Part shown: piece by piece, positions 15,322 through 22,209 of the stretch
Position numbering within the stretch: the stretch's first letter is position 1
Layout: each line of letters opens with the position of its first letter
From: Methanospirillum sp.
Lineage (GTDB): Archaea; Halobacteriota; Methanomicrobia; Methanomicrobiales; Methanospirillaceae
DNA length: 22,209 nt
Assembly (NCBI GenBank): GCA_028695895.1
Contig: JAQVIE010000002.1
Coordinates: 1 to 22,209, forward strand
Direction of reading: 5' to 3'
Program-made: the position numbers and the translations under genes
Notes under the pieces: model-generated
What the model saw: only the letters and a program-made list of their open reading frames with translations
The model's database searches: none
Told to the model about the DNA's origin: nothing

Positions 15322-16653
15322 ATGGATTTCATGCAGAAACAAATTCGCGTTTATTCTTCGGATATTAATATTCAAACGCACAATTCCACGCAGAATACGA
15401 ATAGTGCCACCCAGCCAATTAGTTCAGCTTCAATTGAAGAAGCTGTCAGACTTATAAAACAGATTGCCCCGGATACAAGGATTGAGACCCGTTATATAGA
15501 CGAATCAGACGGGTTCACTCTTGGGGCGCCTGTTTATTGCAGGTATGATATCCCTGGTTTTAATCGTTCAACAAAAGACGGGTATGCAGTACGGGCAGAA
15601 GATATAAGAGAGGCAACTCCGCAAAACCCGGTAAAACTGCTTTTTTCCGGTTCAATCCATAACGGCCATTCACCTTCCCTGTGCCTCCTGGAAGGTTCCT
15701 GCATGGCAATTGCAACCGGAGGAGCATTGCCTGACTTTTCAGATGCCGTTGTGATGCATGAAAATGCCAGTTTAAATGACTCATATGTGGAGATATCCTG
15801 TCCTGTTTTTCAAGGAGATAATGTCATCAGGAAGGATGAAGATGCCAAAGCCGGGGAGATACTCTTTCCTGAAGGATGGGTTTTACGCCCACAGGATATC
15901 GGGGTGCTGGCAGGGTTTGGAATCTGCACAGTCCAGGTCAGGGCCATGCCGGTAATCGGGATCCTTTCCACTGGACAGGAACTTGTCCCTGCAGACGGGA
16001 GACCTGCCAAAGGTGAAGTAAGAGAGACCAATTCTTACCTTATATCAGCATTGTGCAGGAAACTTGGGGCAATTCCAAAAAGGTACGGCATTGCCTGGGA
16101 AGGGGCTTCAGACCTGTCAGACATGCTTTGCACTTGTGTGTCTGAATGTGATGCAATAATTATCAGCGGAGGAAGCGCTCATGACGAACGTGACCTGACG
16201 GCTGAAGTCATCTCCCATCATGGTTCCATCTATCTTTCAGGTTTGTCAATATCTCCAAGAAAGAAGATGGTAATAGGGGCAATTGAAGGAAAACCCATTA
16301 TTGGTCTTCCAGGTCATCCTGCATCAGTTTATCTTCTTTTACTGCTTGTTGTCTCAAACCTCATCCAGGTGATGAAAGGCTCGGTAACACATGGTCTTTT
16401 AAAAGAAAAGGCTTTCGCAGGGGTGGACCTGAAAGCACATCCTGATCGGGAGTACCATATTCCTGTCAGGATTGATAAGGACCAGGCTTTTCCCCTTAGC
16501 CGAAAGGCAGGTCTTGTAAGTCTTCTGACTCATTGTGATGGAATAGTTCATGTTCCCCAGGGAAGCAGGGGAATTAAAAAAGGTGAAGTGCTGGAGGTTA
16601 TGGATCTGACAAGGGTAAGATCACCTTTCCATATGCCCCCTGATGAAGACTGA
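15322..16653 (+). CDS. moeA: Molybdopterin molybdenumtransferase MoeA (first of three)
   Basis: MoeA inserts molybdate or tungstate into adenylylated molybdopterin. The 443-residue protein has a low-complexity Asn/Thr/Ser-rich N-terminal extension (to about 36) and then the family motifs: IPGFNRSTKDGYAVRA (77-92), the segment DNVIRKDEDAKAGE, LRPQDIGVLAGFG, ILSTGQELVP (214-223), IIISGGSAHDERD (279-291) and GLPGHPAS (about 328-335). The DGYA aspartate and the ERD aspartate are retained. Start may be ATG 15322 or 15331. It diverges from modA, linking metal uptake with metal insertion. Archaea often carry two moeA genes; division between Mo and W is a common hypothesis but unproven here. Confidence 0.9.
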   Translation: MDFMQKQIRVYSSDINIQTHNSTQNTNSATQPISSASIEEAVRLIKQIAPDTRIETRYIDESDGFTLGAPVYCRYDIPGFNRSTKDGYAVRAEDIREATPQNPVKLLFSGSIHNGHSPSLCLLEGSCMAIATGGALPDFSDAVVMHENASLNDSYVEISCPVFQGDNVIRKDEDAKAGEILFPEGWVLRPQDIGVLAGFGICTVQVRAMPVIGILSTGQELVPADGRPAKGEVRETNSYLISALCRKLGAIPKRYGIAWEGASDLSDMLCTCVSECDAIIISGGSAHDERDLTAEVISHHGSIYLSGLSISPRKKMVIGAIEGKPIIGLPGHPASVYLLLLLVVSNLIQVMKGSVTHGLLKEKAFAGVDLKAHPDREYHIPVRIDKDQAFPLSRKAGLVSLLTHCDGIVHVPQGSRGIKKGEVLEVMDLTRVRSPFHMPPDED

Positions 16654-16694
16654 TGCCAGTAATTCGTTTTTTTAAAGTTATCTGCCTGGTAAAA

Positions 16695-16738
16695 ATCATT
16701 TTGAACAAGCATAAAATGATGCTTAATTTTTATATACT
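16695..16738 (+). promoter_or_regulatory. Promoter with palindromic operator for the second moeA
   Basis: A TATA box TTTTTATATACT lies at 16727-16738. Immediately upstream ATCATTTT (16695-16702) and AAAATGAT (16713-16720) form a perfect 8-base inverted repeat with a 10-base centre, overlapped by AAGCAT/ATGCTT (16707-16712/16719-16724). The position, directly against the TATA/BRE region, suits a repressor or activator site. Transcription should start near 16755-16762. Confidence 0.5.
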
Positions 16739-16756
16739 CATTTGAAGAATATATAC

Positions 16757-16896
16757 GGTGCTGGCTTTTGTCAGCAAAACTCGGTTAGGTCATCAGGACA
16801 ACTTGAGATCCAGTAATACCGATCGTGCTTATGCACCTAATCCGGTTCCTGATGACCATTTCATATATATTCTGCCTCCATCACGGAGCTTTTTTT
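16757..16896 (+). promoter_or_regulatory. Structured leader before the second moeA (candidate regulatory RNA)
   Basis: The predicted transcript begins with hairpin TGCTG/CAGCA (16759-16763/16772-16776). A perfect 11-pair helix GGTCATCAGGA (16788-16798) with TCCTGATGACC (16847-16857) closes a 48-base domain containing ACCG/CGGT (16818-16821/16843-16846) and GTGC/GCAC (16825-16828/16833-16836). The end is a small CTCC/GGAG hairpin (16876-16879/16885-16888) followed by seven T (16890-16896), a terminator-like arrangement 55 bases before the gene. An alternative pairing of CGGTTAGG with CCTAATCCG would compete with the main helix. The pairing is seen; riboswitch or attenuation function is inference. 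No known family recognised. Confidence 0.5.
16862..16885 (+). promoter_or_regulatory. Second TATA box and 17-base shared element
   Basis: CATATATAT (16862-16870) could be a second, gene-proximal TATA box. It abuts ATTCTGCCTCCATCACG (16869-16885), which matches the complement of 7291-7307 at 16 of 17 positions. An element between TATA box and transcript start is where archaeal repressors often bind, so the same sequence could act as DNA operator or as part of the leader RNA. Confidence 0.4.
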
Positions 16897-16951
16897 AATA
16901 ATTCAAAGTTGAATTGTAATTGTTAATTATCTGTAAGAAAAAGATATAGTG

Positions 16952-18295
16952 ATGAACAACAGACTCGGGAAGATCATCATCAGCCGCCCCCATCAATCTG
17001 AACCCGTAATATCTGATTCACAAACCATACATGAAACGGGCTCAGGACACGGGAAAGGTAATAATTCTGGAACCTTTCTTTCTGAAGATGCAGAGCCTTT
17101 TTTTGACGTGGTCACGATAGATGAGGCAGTCAGGATTGTCAGAAGTATCGCAAAACAGACAGGTACTGAAACGATTATTATTGATGACGCTGAAGGCCGG
17201 GTTTTAGCAGAATCAATCATAACAAATGAGGATATTCCCGGGTTTGACAGATCCTGGAAAGACGGATATGCAGTCATTGCACAGGATACCTATGCTGCAA
17301 CCGAGAATGTCCCTGTAATTCTCTCACTTCATGGTTCAGTTGCCATGGGAAAATCAGATAAGGGACAGATAAGTCAGGGAGAGTGTATGTATATCCCGAC
17401 TGGCGGGCAGATGCCTGATGGTGCTGACGCAGTTGTAATGATAGAATATGCTGAACATGCCGGAGACAAAGTCCTCATCAGGCAACCGGTTGTTCTCCGG
17501 GAGAATGTCATTGCAAAAGATGAGGACTTCAGTTCAGGAACCATCATTTTCCCTGCCGGTTCCACCCTTCGCCCACAGGATATCGGAGTGCTGGCGGCAA
17601 TTGGAAAAACCCGTATCTCTGTCAGGAAATTCCCAAGGATAGCTATTATCTCAACTGGCGTGGAACTTGTGCCTTCCGAGGCTATTCCCAGGATTGGTGA
17701 GGTTCGTGAGGTAAATTCACACCTTATCTCTGTTTTTTTGAGAAGGCAGGGGGCCACACCTGTCAGGTATGGTATCATCAGGGATAACCTGGAAGAACTG
17801 GTAAGAACAATTAAAACCGCTTCACAGGAGTGTGATGCAGTAATTGTAAGTGGTGGCAGCTCAAAAGACAGAAATGATATCACCTTCAGGGCTATTGCAT
17901 CACTTGGCAAAGTCTTCGTGCACGGGATATCAATTGCTCCTGGAAAGCCCACCATTATCGGACAATGTGAAGATGTACCTGTAATCGGTCTCCCTGGTCA
18001 TCCGGTATCAACGTTCATGGTCATGACGCTGGTAGCCGTTCACCTGATCCAGGCCATGAAAGGATCACCCTGTCAGCATATTTATAAAAAGACCATAAAG
18101 ATGGCAACTGATCTTAAGTCAGAAGGGGGGCGTGAACAATATATCAGGGTGAAGATTGAAAATGACGAGGGAACACCTGTACTTGGTAAATCCGGACTGT
18201 TAAACACCCTGCTATACAGTGACGGGATAATTCACCTGCCATCAGGAAAAGAGGGACTTGTTAAAGGAGAAGAAGTTGAGGTGAGGCTCTGGTGA
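16952..18295 (+). CDS. moeA: Molybdopterin molybdenumtransferase MoeA (second of three)
   Basis: A 447-residue MoeA paralogue with the same order of motifs as the first: IPGFDRSWKDGYAVIAQD, IPTGGQMPDGADAVVMIE, ENVIAKDEDFSSG, LRPQDIGVLAAIG, IISTGVELVP, VIVSGGSSKDRNDIT and GLPGHPVSTF. Its motifs are closer to textbook MoeA than those of the first copy. About 50 polar N-terminal residues precede the domain. ATG 16952 is preferred over the adjacent GTG 16949; no strong ribosome binding site is visible. It has its own promoter and long leader, so it can be controlled separately from the first moeA. Its stop overlaps the next start by four bases (GTGA). Confidence 0.9.
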   Translation: MNNRLGKIIISRPHQSEPVISDSQTIHETGSGHGKGNNSGTFLSEDAEPFFDVVTIDEAVRIVRSIAKQTGTETIIIDDAEGRVLAESIITNEDIPGFDRSWKDGYAVIAQDTYAATENVPVILSLHGSVAMGKSDKGQISQGECMYIPTGGQMPDGADAVVMIEYAEHAGDKVLIRQPVVLRENVIAKDEDFSSGTIIFPAGSTLRPQDIGVLAAIGKTRISVRKFPRIAIISTGVELVPSEAIPRIGEVREVNSHLISVFLRRQGATPVRYGIIRDNLEELVRTIKTASQECDAVIVSGGSSKDRNDITFRAIASLGKVFVHGISIAPGKPTIIGQCEDVPVIGLPGHPVSTFMVMTLVAVHLIQAMKGSPCQHIYKKTIKMATDLKSEGGREQYIRVKIENDEGTPVLGKSGLLNTLLYSDGIIHLPSGKEGLVKGEEVEVRLW

Positions 18296-20151
18296 GCCGG
18301 TATTTAACCCTCATCCCTTACCTTGCTGCACAAAAGATTCTGAAGACATCAGCCAGACCGGAATTTCAGGTAAAGACGATTCAGGTTACAAAAAGCCATG
18401 GTCATATCAGCCATGAACCGGTTTTTTCCCGTCTTACAATACCAGGCAGTGCAGTATCACAAAGGGATGGGTATGCTGTTAATGCTTCAGATTCATATAT
18501 TGCAACTGAAGCAGCCCCGGTGGAGATCTCATCATTTCTCAAGGTTCATACCGGTTCTCCGGTTCCTGAAGAATATGATGCTGTTATCATGCATGAAGAT
18601 GTCAGACAGGATAGTCCTTCTCCTTCCTGTATAACAATAATAAAACCTGCAAGACCAGGTCAGAATATTCAAAAAGCAGGAAGTGAAACCAGGGTCGGTT
18701 CTATTATCATACCTGCCGGCCATCTCATCTCTCCGGAAGATATTGGTGCAATGATCGGGTATGGTGTCACTTCAGTGCAGGTAAAAAAATTTGTTGCAGG
18801 GTTTATTCCAACCGGGGATGAACTAAAAGAACCATGCATGGCCCCTGGCCCTGGTGAAGTCATCGCAAGCAACTGTGAAATGCTTGCAGCCTCCCTTGAT
18901 ACAATCGGGATTGAATCACTAATTTATCCCATCGTTCCTGATGATCCTGTGCAGATCAGGAATGCAATTGAACTGGCTGTCAGGGAATGTTCATTTGTCA
19001 TAATATCAGGCGGTTCATCAACAGGCAGCAGGGATCATTCAGAGAGCGTATTAAGCGAAATGGGCACAGTCCTGTATCACGGGGTTGCAATGAGACCTGG
19101 AAGAAGCACACTTGCAGCGGTTGTGGATGGCATCCCTGTCTTTGGCATCCCGGGAACTCCTGCGGGTGCACTTGCAGTTTTCCGGGAACTGATTATTCCC
19201 TGGCTTTCAGAAACCGGCTATCCTGTTCCAGTAGAGAATACTGTTCAGGTCACCCTCGCTGATTCTGTTCCATCAGAACTTGGAACTGATGATTTCATCC
19301 TGATGTCTGTTGGAAAGGTATCAGACAGATACAAAGCGATGATGGTTCCCCGTGGAGGCGGGCAGATGTCTGCAGTGAAATCTAATGCAGTCCTTCATAT
19401 TGCCAGGAATAGCGAAGGAATAAAGCAGGGAAAAGAGTGCATAGTTCGCCTGACAAGATCATTTCCTCATCCAGATAATATTTACCTGTTTAATGGATTG
19501 CAGGATCCCATCCTTGACGTTCTGGATCAGTTTCTAAGAAAGAAACAACAGAAGTTATTTTTCCGAAAAGCTTCCCACGAGGCCACCCTTCTCTCTCTCC
19601 GGAACAAAAGCATCCACGGAGGTATTATCATAAGGCAGGGAAATGGAGGAAGCGGCAGGGTGCAACAGGACTATTCATTCCTTACAGGCAGATCATATGC
19701 CATAAAAATTGCAGATAAGGAGTACATTCTTGCAGCTAAAATACCACCAGATTTCAGGGAAGGAAAAAAATATGTCTGCCCTGAATTATCTGATGATTCC
19801 CTGCTGTACCAGATGATGGAGTTCTATTTCCAGAAAATTCAGGTGAATAATTCAGATATTAACAGGAAAAGTTCTGAATGCACAACTGAACAGGAAATAA
19901 TCCAGAATATTATTGAGGATAAAATAGACTTTGGACCATGTTCTGCATGTCTCGCTTTTGAATATGAACTACAGGGGCCGGTTATCGGATGCGATAGCAT
20001 TGACCTTGTAATCAGGGAAGAAGACATGGAATCAGAACAGGTTAAAAATCTGGTGAAAGTCCTGGAGTCTGATGAATGGAGAGAAGAAACATGGATTATA
20101 CCAGGGTATAACCTGAAAAGAAGTGGCCATATCACCCTTCTTTCTTCATAA
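18292..20151 (+). CDS. MoeA fused to a periplasmic-binding-protein-like domain
   Basis: A 619-residue fusion known in archaea. Residues 1-390 are MoeA-like (IPGSAVSQRDGYAVNASDS, KVHTGSPVPEEYDAVIMHED, VIISGGSSTGSRDHSE, FGIPGTPAGAL), though several motifs are changed: the ISTG box is IPTGDE and GLPGHP is GIPGTP. From about 395 a substrate-binding-protein-like domain follows (NIYLFNGLQDPILDVL, ASHEATLLSLRNKSIHGGII, and IPGY near the end), without a signal peptide, so it is cytoplasmic. Such domains resemble the oxyanion- or cofactor-binding module of ModA/LysR type; metal or pterin sensing is inference. Start is GTG 18292, overlapping the moeA stop; translation is probably coupled. Confidence 0.87.
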   Translation: MSRYLTLIPYLAAQKILKTSARPEFQVKTIQVTKSHGHISHEPVFSRLTIPGSAVSQRDGYAVNASDSYIATEAAPVEISSFLKVHTGSPVPEEYDAVIMHEDVRQDSPSPSCITIIKPARPGQNIQKAGSETRVGSIIIPAGHLISPEDIGAMIGYGVTSVQVKKFVAGFIPTGDELKEPCMAPGPGEVIASNCEMLAASLDTIGIESLIYPIVPDDPVQIRNAIELAVRECSFVIISGGSSTGSRDHSESVLSEMGTVLYHGVAMRPGRSTLAAVVDGIPVFGIPGTPAGALAVFRELIIPWLSETGYPVPVENTVQVTLADSVPSELGTDDFILMSVGKVSDRYKAMMVPRGGGQMSAVKSNAVLHIARNSEGIKQGKECIVRLTRSFPHPDNIYLFNGLQDPILDVLDQFLRKKQQKLFFRKASHEATLLSLRNKSIHGGIIIRQGNGGSGRVQQDYSFLTGRSYAIKIADKEYILAAKIPPDFREGKKYVCPELSDDSLLYQMMEFYFQKIQVNNSDINRKSSECTTEQEIIQNIIEDKIDFGPCSACLAFEYELQGPVIGCDSIDLVIREEDMESEQVKNLVKVLESDEWREETWIIPGYNLKRSGHITLLSS

Positions 20152-20187
20152 GGGTCATGAGAAAAACCGGTGAAGAAAAAAGAGAGT

Positions 20188-21063
20188 TTAATACCCGGTT
20201 ACTATCTCATCTTCATCAAGACCTGAAATTAATTCTTTTTTAAATGATTCAAAGTCAAGGATACCGAGTTGATCTGGAAGAAGTGAGTCACTCCATGCTT
20301 TTCTGTATACCCATTTTACTACTTTTTCAACAACATTTACAACAGTTTCAGGTGTTTTTACAGTAACGACATGGTACCCGACCCTTGGATGCCGGCCTCG
20401 TTTTCCACCTATGGTAATATGATATGCAGCAGGGTCTGCTTTGATAATATGGAACGGGCATGACTGGATGCACATTCCACAATGAACACAAAGGTCGTCG
20501 TTTAGTTTTATCATACCGTTCTTGATGGCAATGGCACCTTCCCTACAGTACTGAACACAGGTTCCACAACCAGTGCATGTCCCCGGAACTCTGTAAGGTC
20601 TGACAACTCCTGTAATTCCAATCTCATTCAACCGCTCACTGACACAGGAATTAGGGCATGAAGAGACAGCAACCCTGAATTTTACCGGCATCTCTTTTCC
20701 AAAGAACTTCTCATCAAGAGTCCTTGCAAGGGAGATTGAATCAATCATGGCAAAACGGCATCGTTCTGTTCCAGGGCAGGCAGTAATATTGACAATTTCA
20801 GATTTTTCAGCACCTATCGGTGTTCCGTTTGCTTCAAGGTCTGCAGCAAGGGATTCAAGAGAATCAGGAGAGACATGGACCAGTTCCATTGTCTGCCTTG
20901 TTGTCAGATGAACATCAGTATTGTATTTGCGTGCAATTTTTACAACACCCTCCATCTGATCCACTGAAATGAGGCCGGCAGGGATTCGAAGTCTTACTGT
21001 GCAGAAATTTCCACCAAATTCATTTATAATGCCACCTTTTTCATAGAGAGGGATTTTTCGCAT
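20188..21063 (-). CDS. Small siroheme sulfite/nitrite-reductase-like protein with ferredoxin domain
   Basis: This is a 291-residue protein of the methanogen Dsr-like (DsrLP) type. The siroheme-[4Fe-4S] motif is C96-x5-C102 (CPGTERC) and C136-x3-C140 (SSCPNSC). A 2[4Fe-4S] ferredoxin insert has C163, C166, C169, C173 and C192, C195, C198, C202. The N-terminal half has the ferredoxin-like sulfite reductase fold (RLRIPAGLISVDQM, then DVHLTTRQTMELVHV). A sulfite or related sulfur reductase role is likely from the family, but the true substrate in methanogens is often unknown. A TATA-like ATATAAG directly abuts the ATG, which is too close to serve this start. It converges with the moeA fusion, with a 36-base gap, and does not obviously belong to the Mo/W set. 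Confidence 0.85.
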   Translation of the reverse strand: MRKIPLYEKGGIINEFGGNFCTVRLRIPAGLISVDQMEGVVKIARKYNTDVHLTTRQTMELVHVSPDSLESLAADLEANGTPIGAEKSEIVNITACPGTERCRFAMIDSISLARTLDEKFFGKEMPVKFRVAVSSCPNSCVSERLNEIGITGVVRPYRVPGTCTGCGTCVQYCREGAIAIKNGMIKLNDDLCVHCGMCIQSCPFHIIKADPAAYHITIGGKRGRHPRVGYHVVTVKTPETVVNVVEKVVKWVYRKAWSDSLLPDQLGILDFESFKKELISGLDEDEIVTGY

Positions 21064-21282
21064 ACTTATATGTTAACCAGATAAGGAATAAACTTCGGCT
21101 CATAGTAATATTCATTTACCGGACCGGACTCATTCCTTCTATATTGATATATCTGCCAGCTTGCACACAGGTTACCTGTATCTTTAATTATTTCTTCTTA
21201 AATATCAGGTATATTCATACCTTATTAGGATCAATGAAAGATAAACCGGGGCACTATTGTTCCGTTAAATAGAGTTGATGGT
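21064..21282. promoter_or_regulatory. Divergent intergenic region with two palindromes
   Basis: Two inverted repeats share a core: ACAGGT-T-ACCTGT (21167-21179) and AGGTAT-ATTC-ATACCT (21207-21222), 28 bases apart. They sit between the sulfite-reductase-like gene and the response regulator and could be operator sites for either. A minus-strand TTTATT near 21092 fits an almost leaderless start of the sulfite-reductase-like gene. Confidence 0.4.
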
Positions 21283-21645
21283 ATGACCACTGTCTTAATG
21301 GTTGACGATAATCCTGCAGATATCGATGATATGAATAAGATTCTGACTAAGGCCGGTTTTTTTACTCTGACGCAACCTGATGGAATTCATATCCTGGATT
21401 TTCTAAGAGAAAATTCTGCTGACCTTATCATGCTTGACCTCGTCATGCCAAAGATCAATGGAATTGAGGTTTTACGCGAGATTAAAGTTGAGTTCCCGGA
21501 CATTCCTGTCATCATGTGTTCTGCAGCCGGGCTTGAACAGGTGGTGGCCCTTGCCCTTCGTGTTGGTGCTGCAGGGTATGTAGTCAAACCATATCATGAA
21601 CAGGAATTGCTGGATAGTATCAGGAAGGTAACCGGCAAAAAATAA
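21283..21645 (+). CDS. Single-domain response regulator (receiver only)
   Basis: A 120-residue CheY-like receiver domain. The acidic pair D8-D9 (MVDDN), the phosphoacceptor D52 (LIMLDLVMP), the switch S80 (MCSAA) and K102 (VKPY) are all present, so it should be phosphorylated by a histidine kinase. There is no output domain, so it acts by protein contact or phosphotransfer; its partner is not in the window. The next gene starts 16 bases after its stop and is probably cotranscribed. Confidence 0.92.
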   Translation: MTTVLMVDDNPADIDDMNKILTKAGFFTLTQPDGIHILDFLRENSADLIMLDLVMPKINGIEVLREIKVEFPDIPVIMCSAAGLEQVVALALRVGAAGYVVKPYHEQELLDSIRKVTGKK

Positions 21646-21661
21646 ACAGACGGTAAAATTC

Positions 21662-22209
21662 ATGAAATTATCACAAAAGTTATCTTTTTTTGGTCTTTTC
21701 CTGTTATTACTCTTTCTATCCTGTGTATCAGCTGAGGAGACAAATATTCATGTAATCGATGTGGGAACTGGTGATGCAGTCCTTATTGAGACCGATGGGA
21801 AATATACTCTGATTGATGCAGGACCTGACCGGAATACCACGGCAAAATATCTGACCAGCCACAATATCACCGACCTTTTTCTGTTCCTTGTGACCAGTAT
21901 GGATCCTGGAAAAATCAGGGGTATTGAAGAGGTCATGAACCGGACAGTGGTGCATGATTATCGTGCAATAAAGACCGGCCTGTCATACCCGTCTTATACC
22001 CGGGTACTGGATAAGATAAAAAATGAATCAATCCCATACACATTCCTTGAGCCAGGAGAGATTATATCAATCGGTGAGGATACAATCATCGAAGTTGTCA
22101 ATGTAACCCGGCCATATCCGAATATGAATGATGAGGCGGTGTTAAAGCTTGTGACTGGAGAAATATCCATGCTTTTTCTCTCACAAAACGGAGCACCGAA
22201 GATGGATAC
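21662..22209 (+). CDS. Exported metallo-beta-lactamase-fold protein, metal motif degenerate (3' truncated)
   Basis: An open frame of 182 codons runs off the window edge. A signal peptide (MKLSQK, then a leucine-rich core) probably ends at VSA-EET (24/25). The mature part starts IHVIDVGTGDAVLIET and has TLIDAGP, the opening of ComEC-type metallo-beta-lactamase domains. Where those enzymes have the metal-binding HxHxDH motif, this one reads LVTSMDPGKIRGIEEV, with no histidine. It is therefore likely non-hydrolytic, or a binding or structural relative. Its C-terminus is not visible. It follows the response regulator by 16 bases. The family call rests on motifs alone. Confidence 0.7.
   Translation, partial: MKLSQKLSFFGLFLLLLFLSCVSAEETNIHVIDVGTGDAVLIETDGKYTLIDAGPDRNTTAKYLTSHNITDLFLFLVTSMDPGKIRGIEEVMNRTVVHDYRAIKTGLSYPSYTRVLDKIKNESIPYTFLEPGEIISIGEDTIIEVVNVTRPYPNMNDEAVLKLVTGEISMLFLSQNGAPKMD

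Noticed and set aside
15196..15381. 61-codon minus-strand frame over the modA/moeA promoter region
   Set aside because: AT-rich composition, overlaps two promoters and the moeA start, no ribosome binding site.
16757..16896. Bacterial Moco riboswitch
   Set aside because: Gene context fits, but I could not match the helix order or conserved bases of that family; it is reported only as an unknown structured leader.

Overview
The window reads as a chromosomal segment of a formate-using, hydrogenotrophic methanogenic archaeon, most likely in Methanomicrobiales and Methanospirillum-like. The evidence is F420-dependent formate dehydrogenase (FdhAB) next to formylmethanofuran dehydrogenase (Fmd/Fwd), archaeal TATA boxes, T-run terminators and GGAGG/GGTGA ribosome binding sites. 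The genus is inference. I see no insertion sequence, CRISPR array, tRNA or rRNA.

Layout, left to right. (1) 2-5318: two tandem fdhAB pairs. The first fdhA is cut by the window edge; the second pair is complete and preceded by a long, apparently structured leader. (2) 5400-6852: fdhD (FDH sulfurtransferase) facing, tail to tail, an FmdE-family gene with a zinc ribbon. (3) 6853-7832: a 980-base AT-rich divergent intergenic region with several strong inverted repeats and a possible unannotated small RNA. (4) 7833-12276: the operon fmdD-fmdB-fmdA-fmdC, which catalyses the CO2-fixing first step of methanogenesis; FmdC carries an unusual C-terminal extension. (5) 12287-15130, minus strand: modABC, a molybdate/tungstate ABC importer. 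(6) 15322-20151: three moeA-type genes in a row, the third fused to a periplasmic-binding-protein-like domain; the second is preceded by another structured leader. (7) 20188-21063, minus strand: a small siroheme sulfite-reductase-like protein. (8) 21283-22209: a single-domain response regulator followed by a truncated, exported metallo-beta-lactamase-fold protein whose metal-binding motif looks lost.

The genes form a metal-pterin unit. ModABC imports Mo or W oxyanion, MoeA proteins insert the metal into molybdopterin, FdhD sulfurates the FDH cofactor, and the products FdhA and FmdB both use the bis-pterin cofactor. In Methanospirillum hungatei, Fdh, Hdr and Fmd have been described in one large electron-bifurcating, CO2-fixing complex, so clustering fdh with fmd fits a shared formate-to-CO2-fixation machine.

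The most novel signals are non-coding. There are structured leaders before fdhA and the second moeA, and a long bulged hairpin in the fmd upstream region. A 17-base element matches at 16 positions between that hairpin and the moeA leader, and its single difference is compensated in the predicted hairpin. Together they suggest, without proving, an RNA- or operator-based control of the Mo/W regulon. All structures were found by eye, with no folding or homology search.
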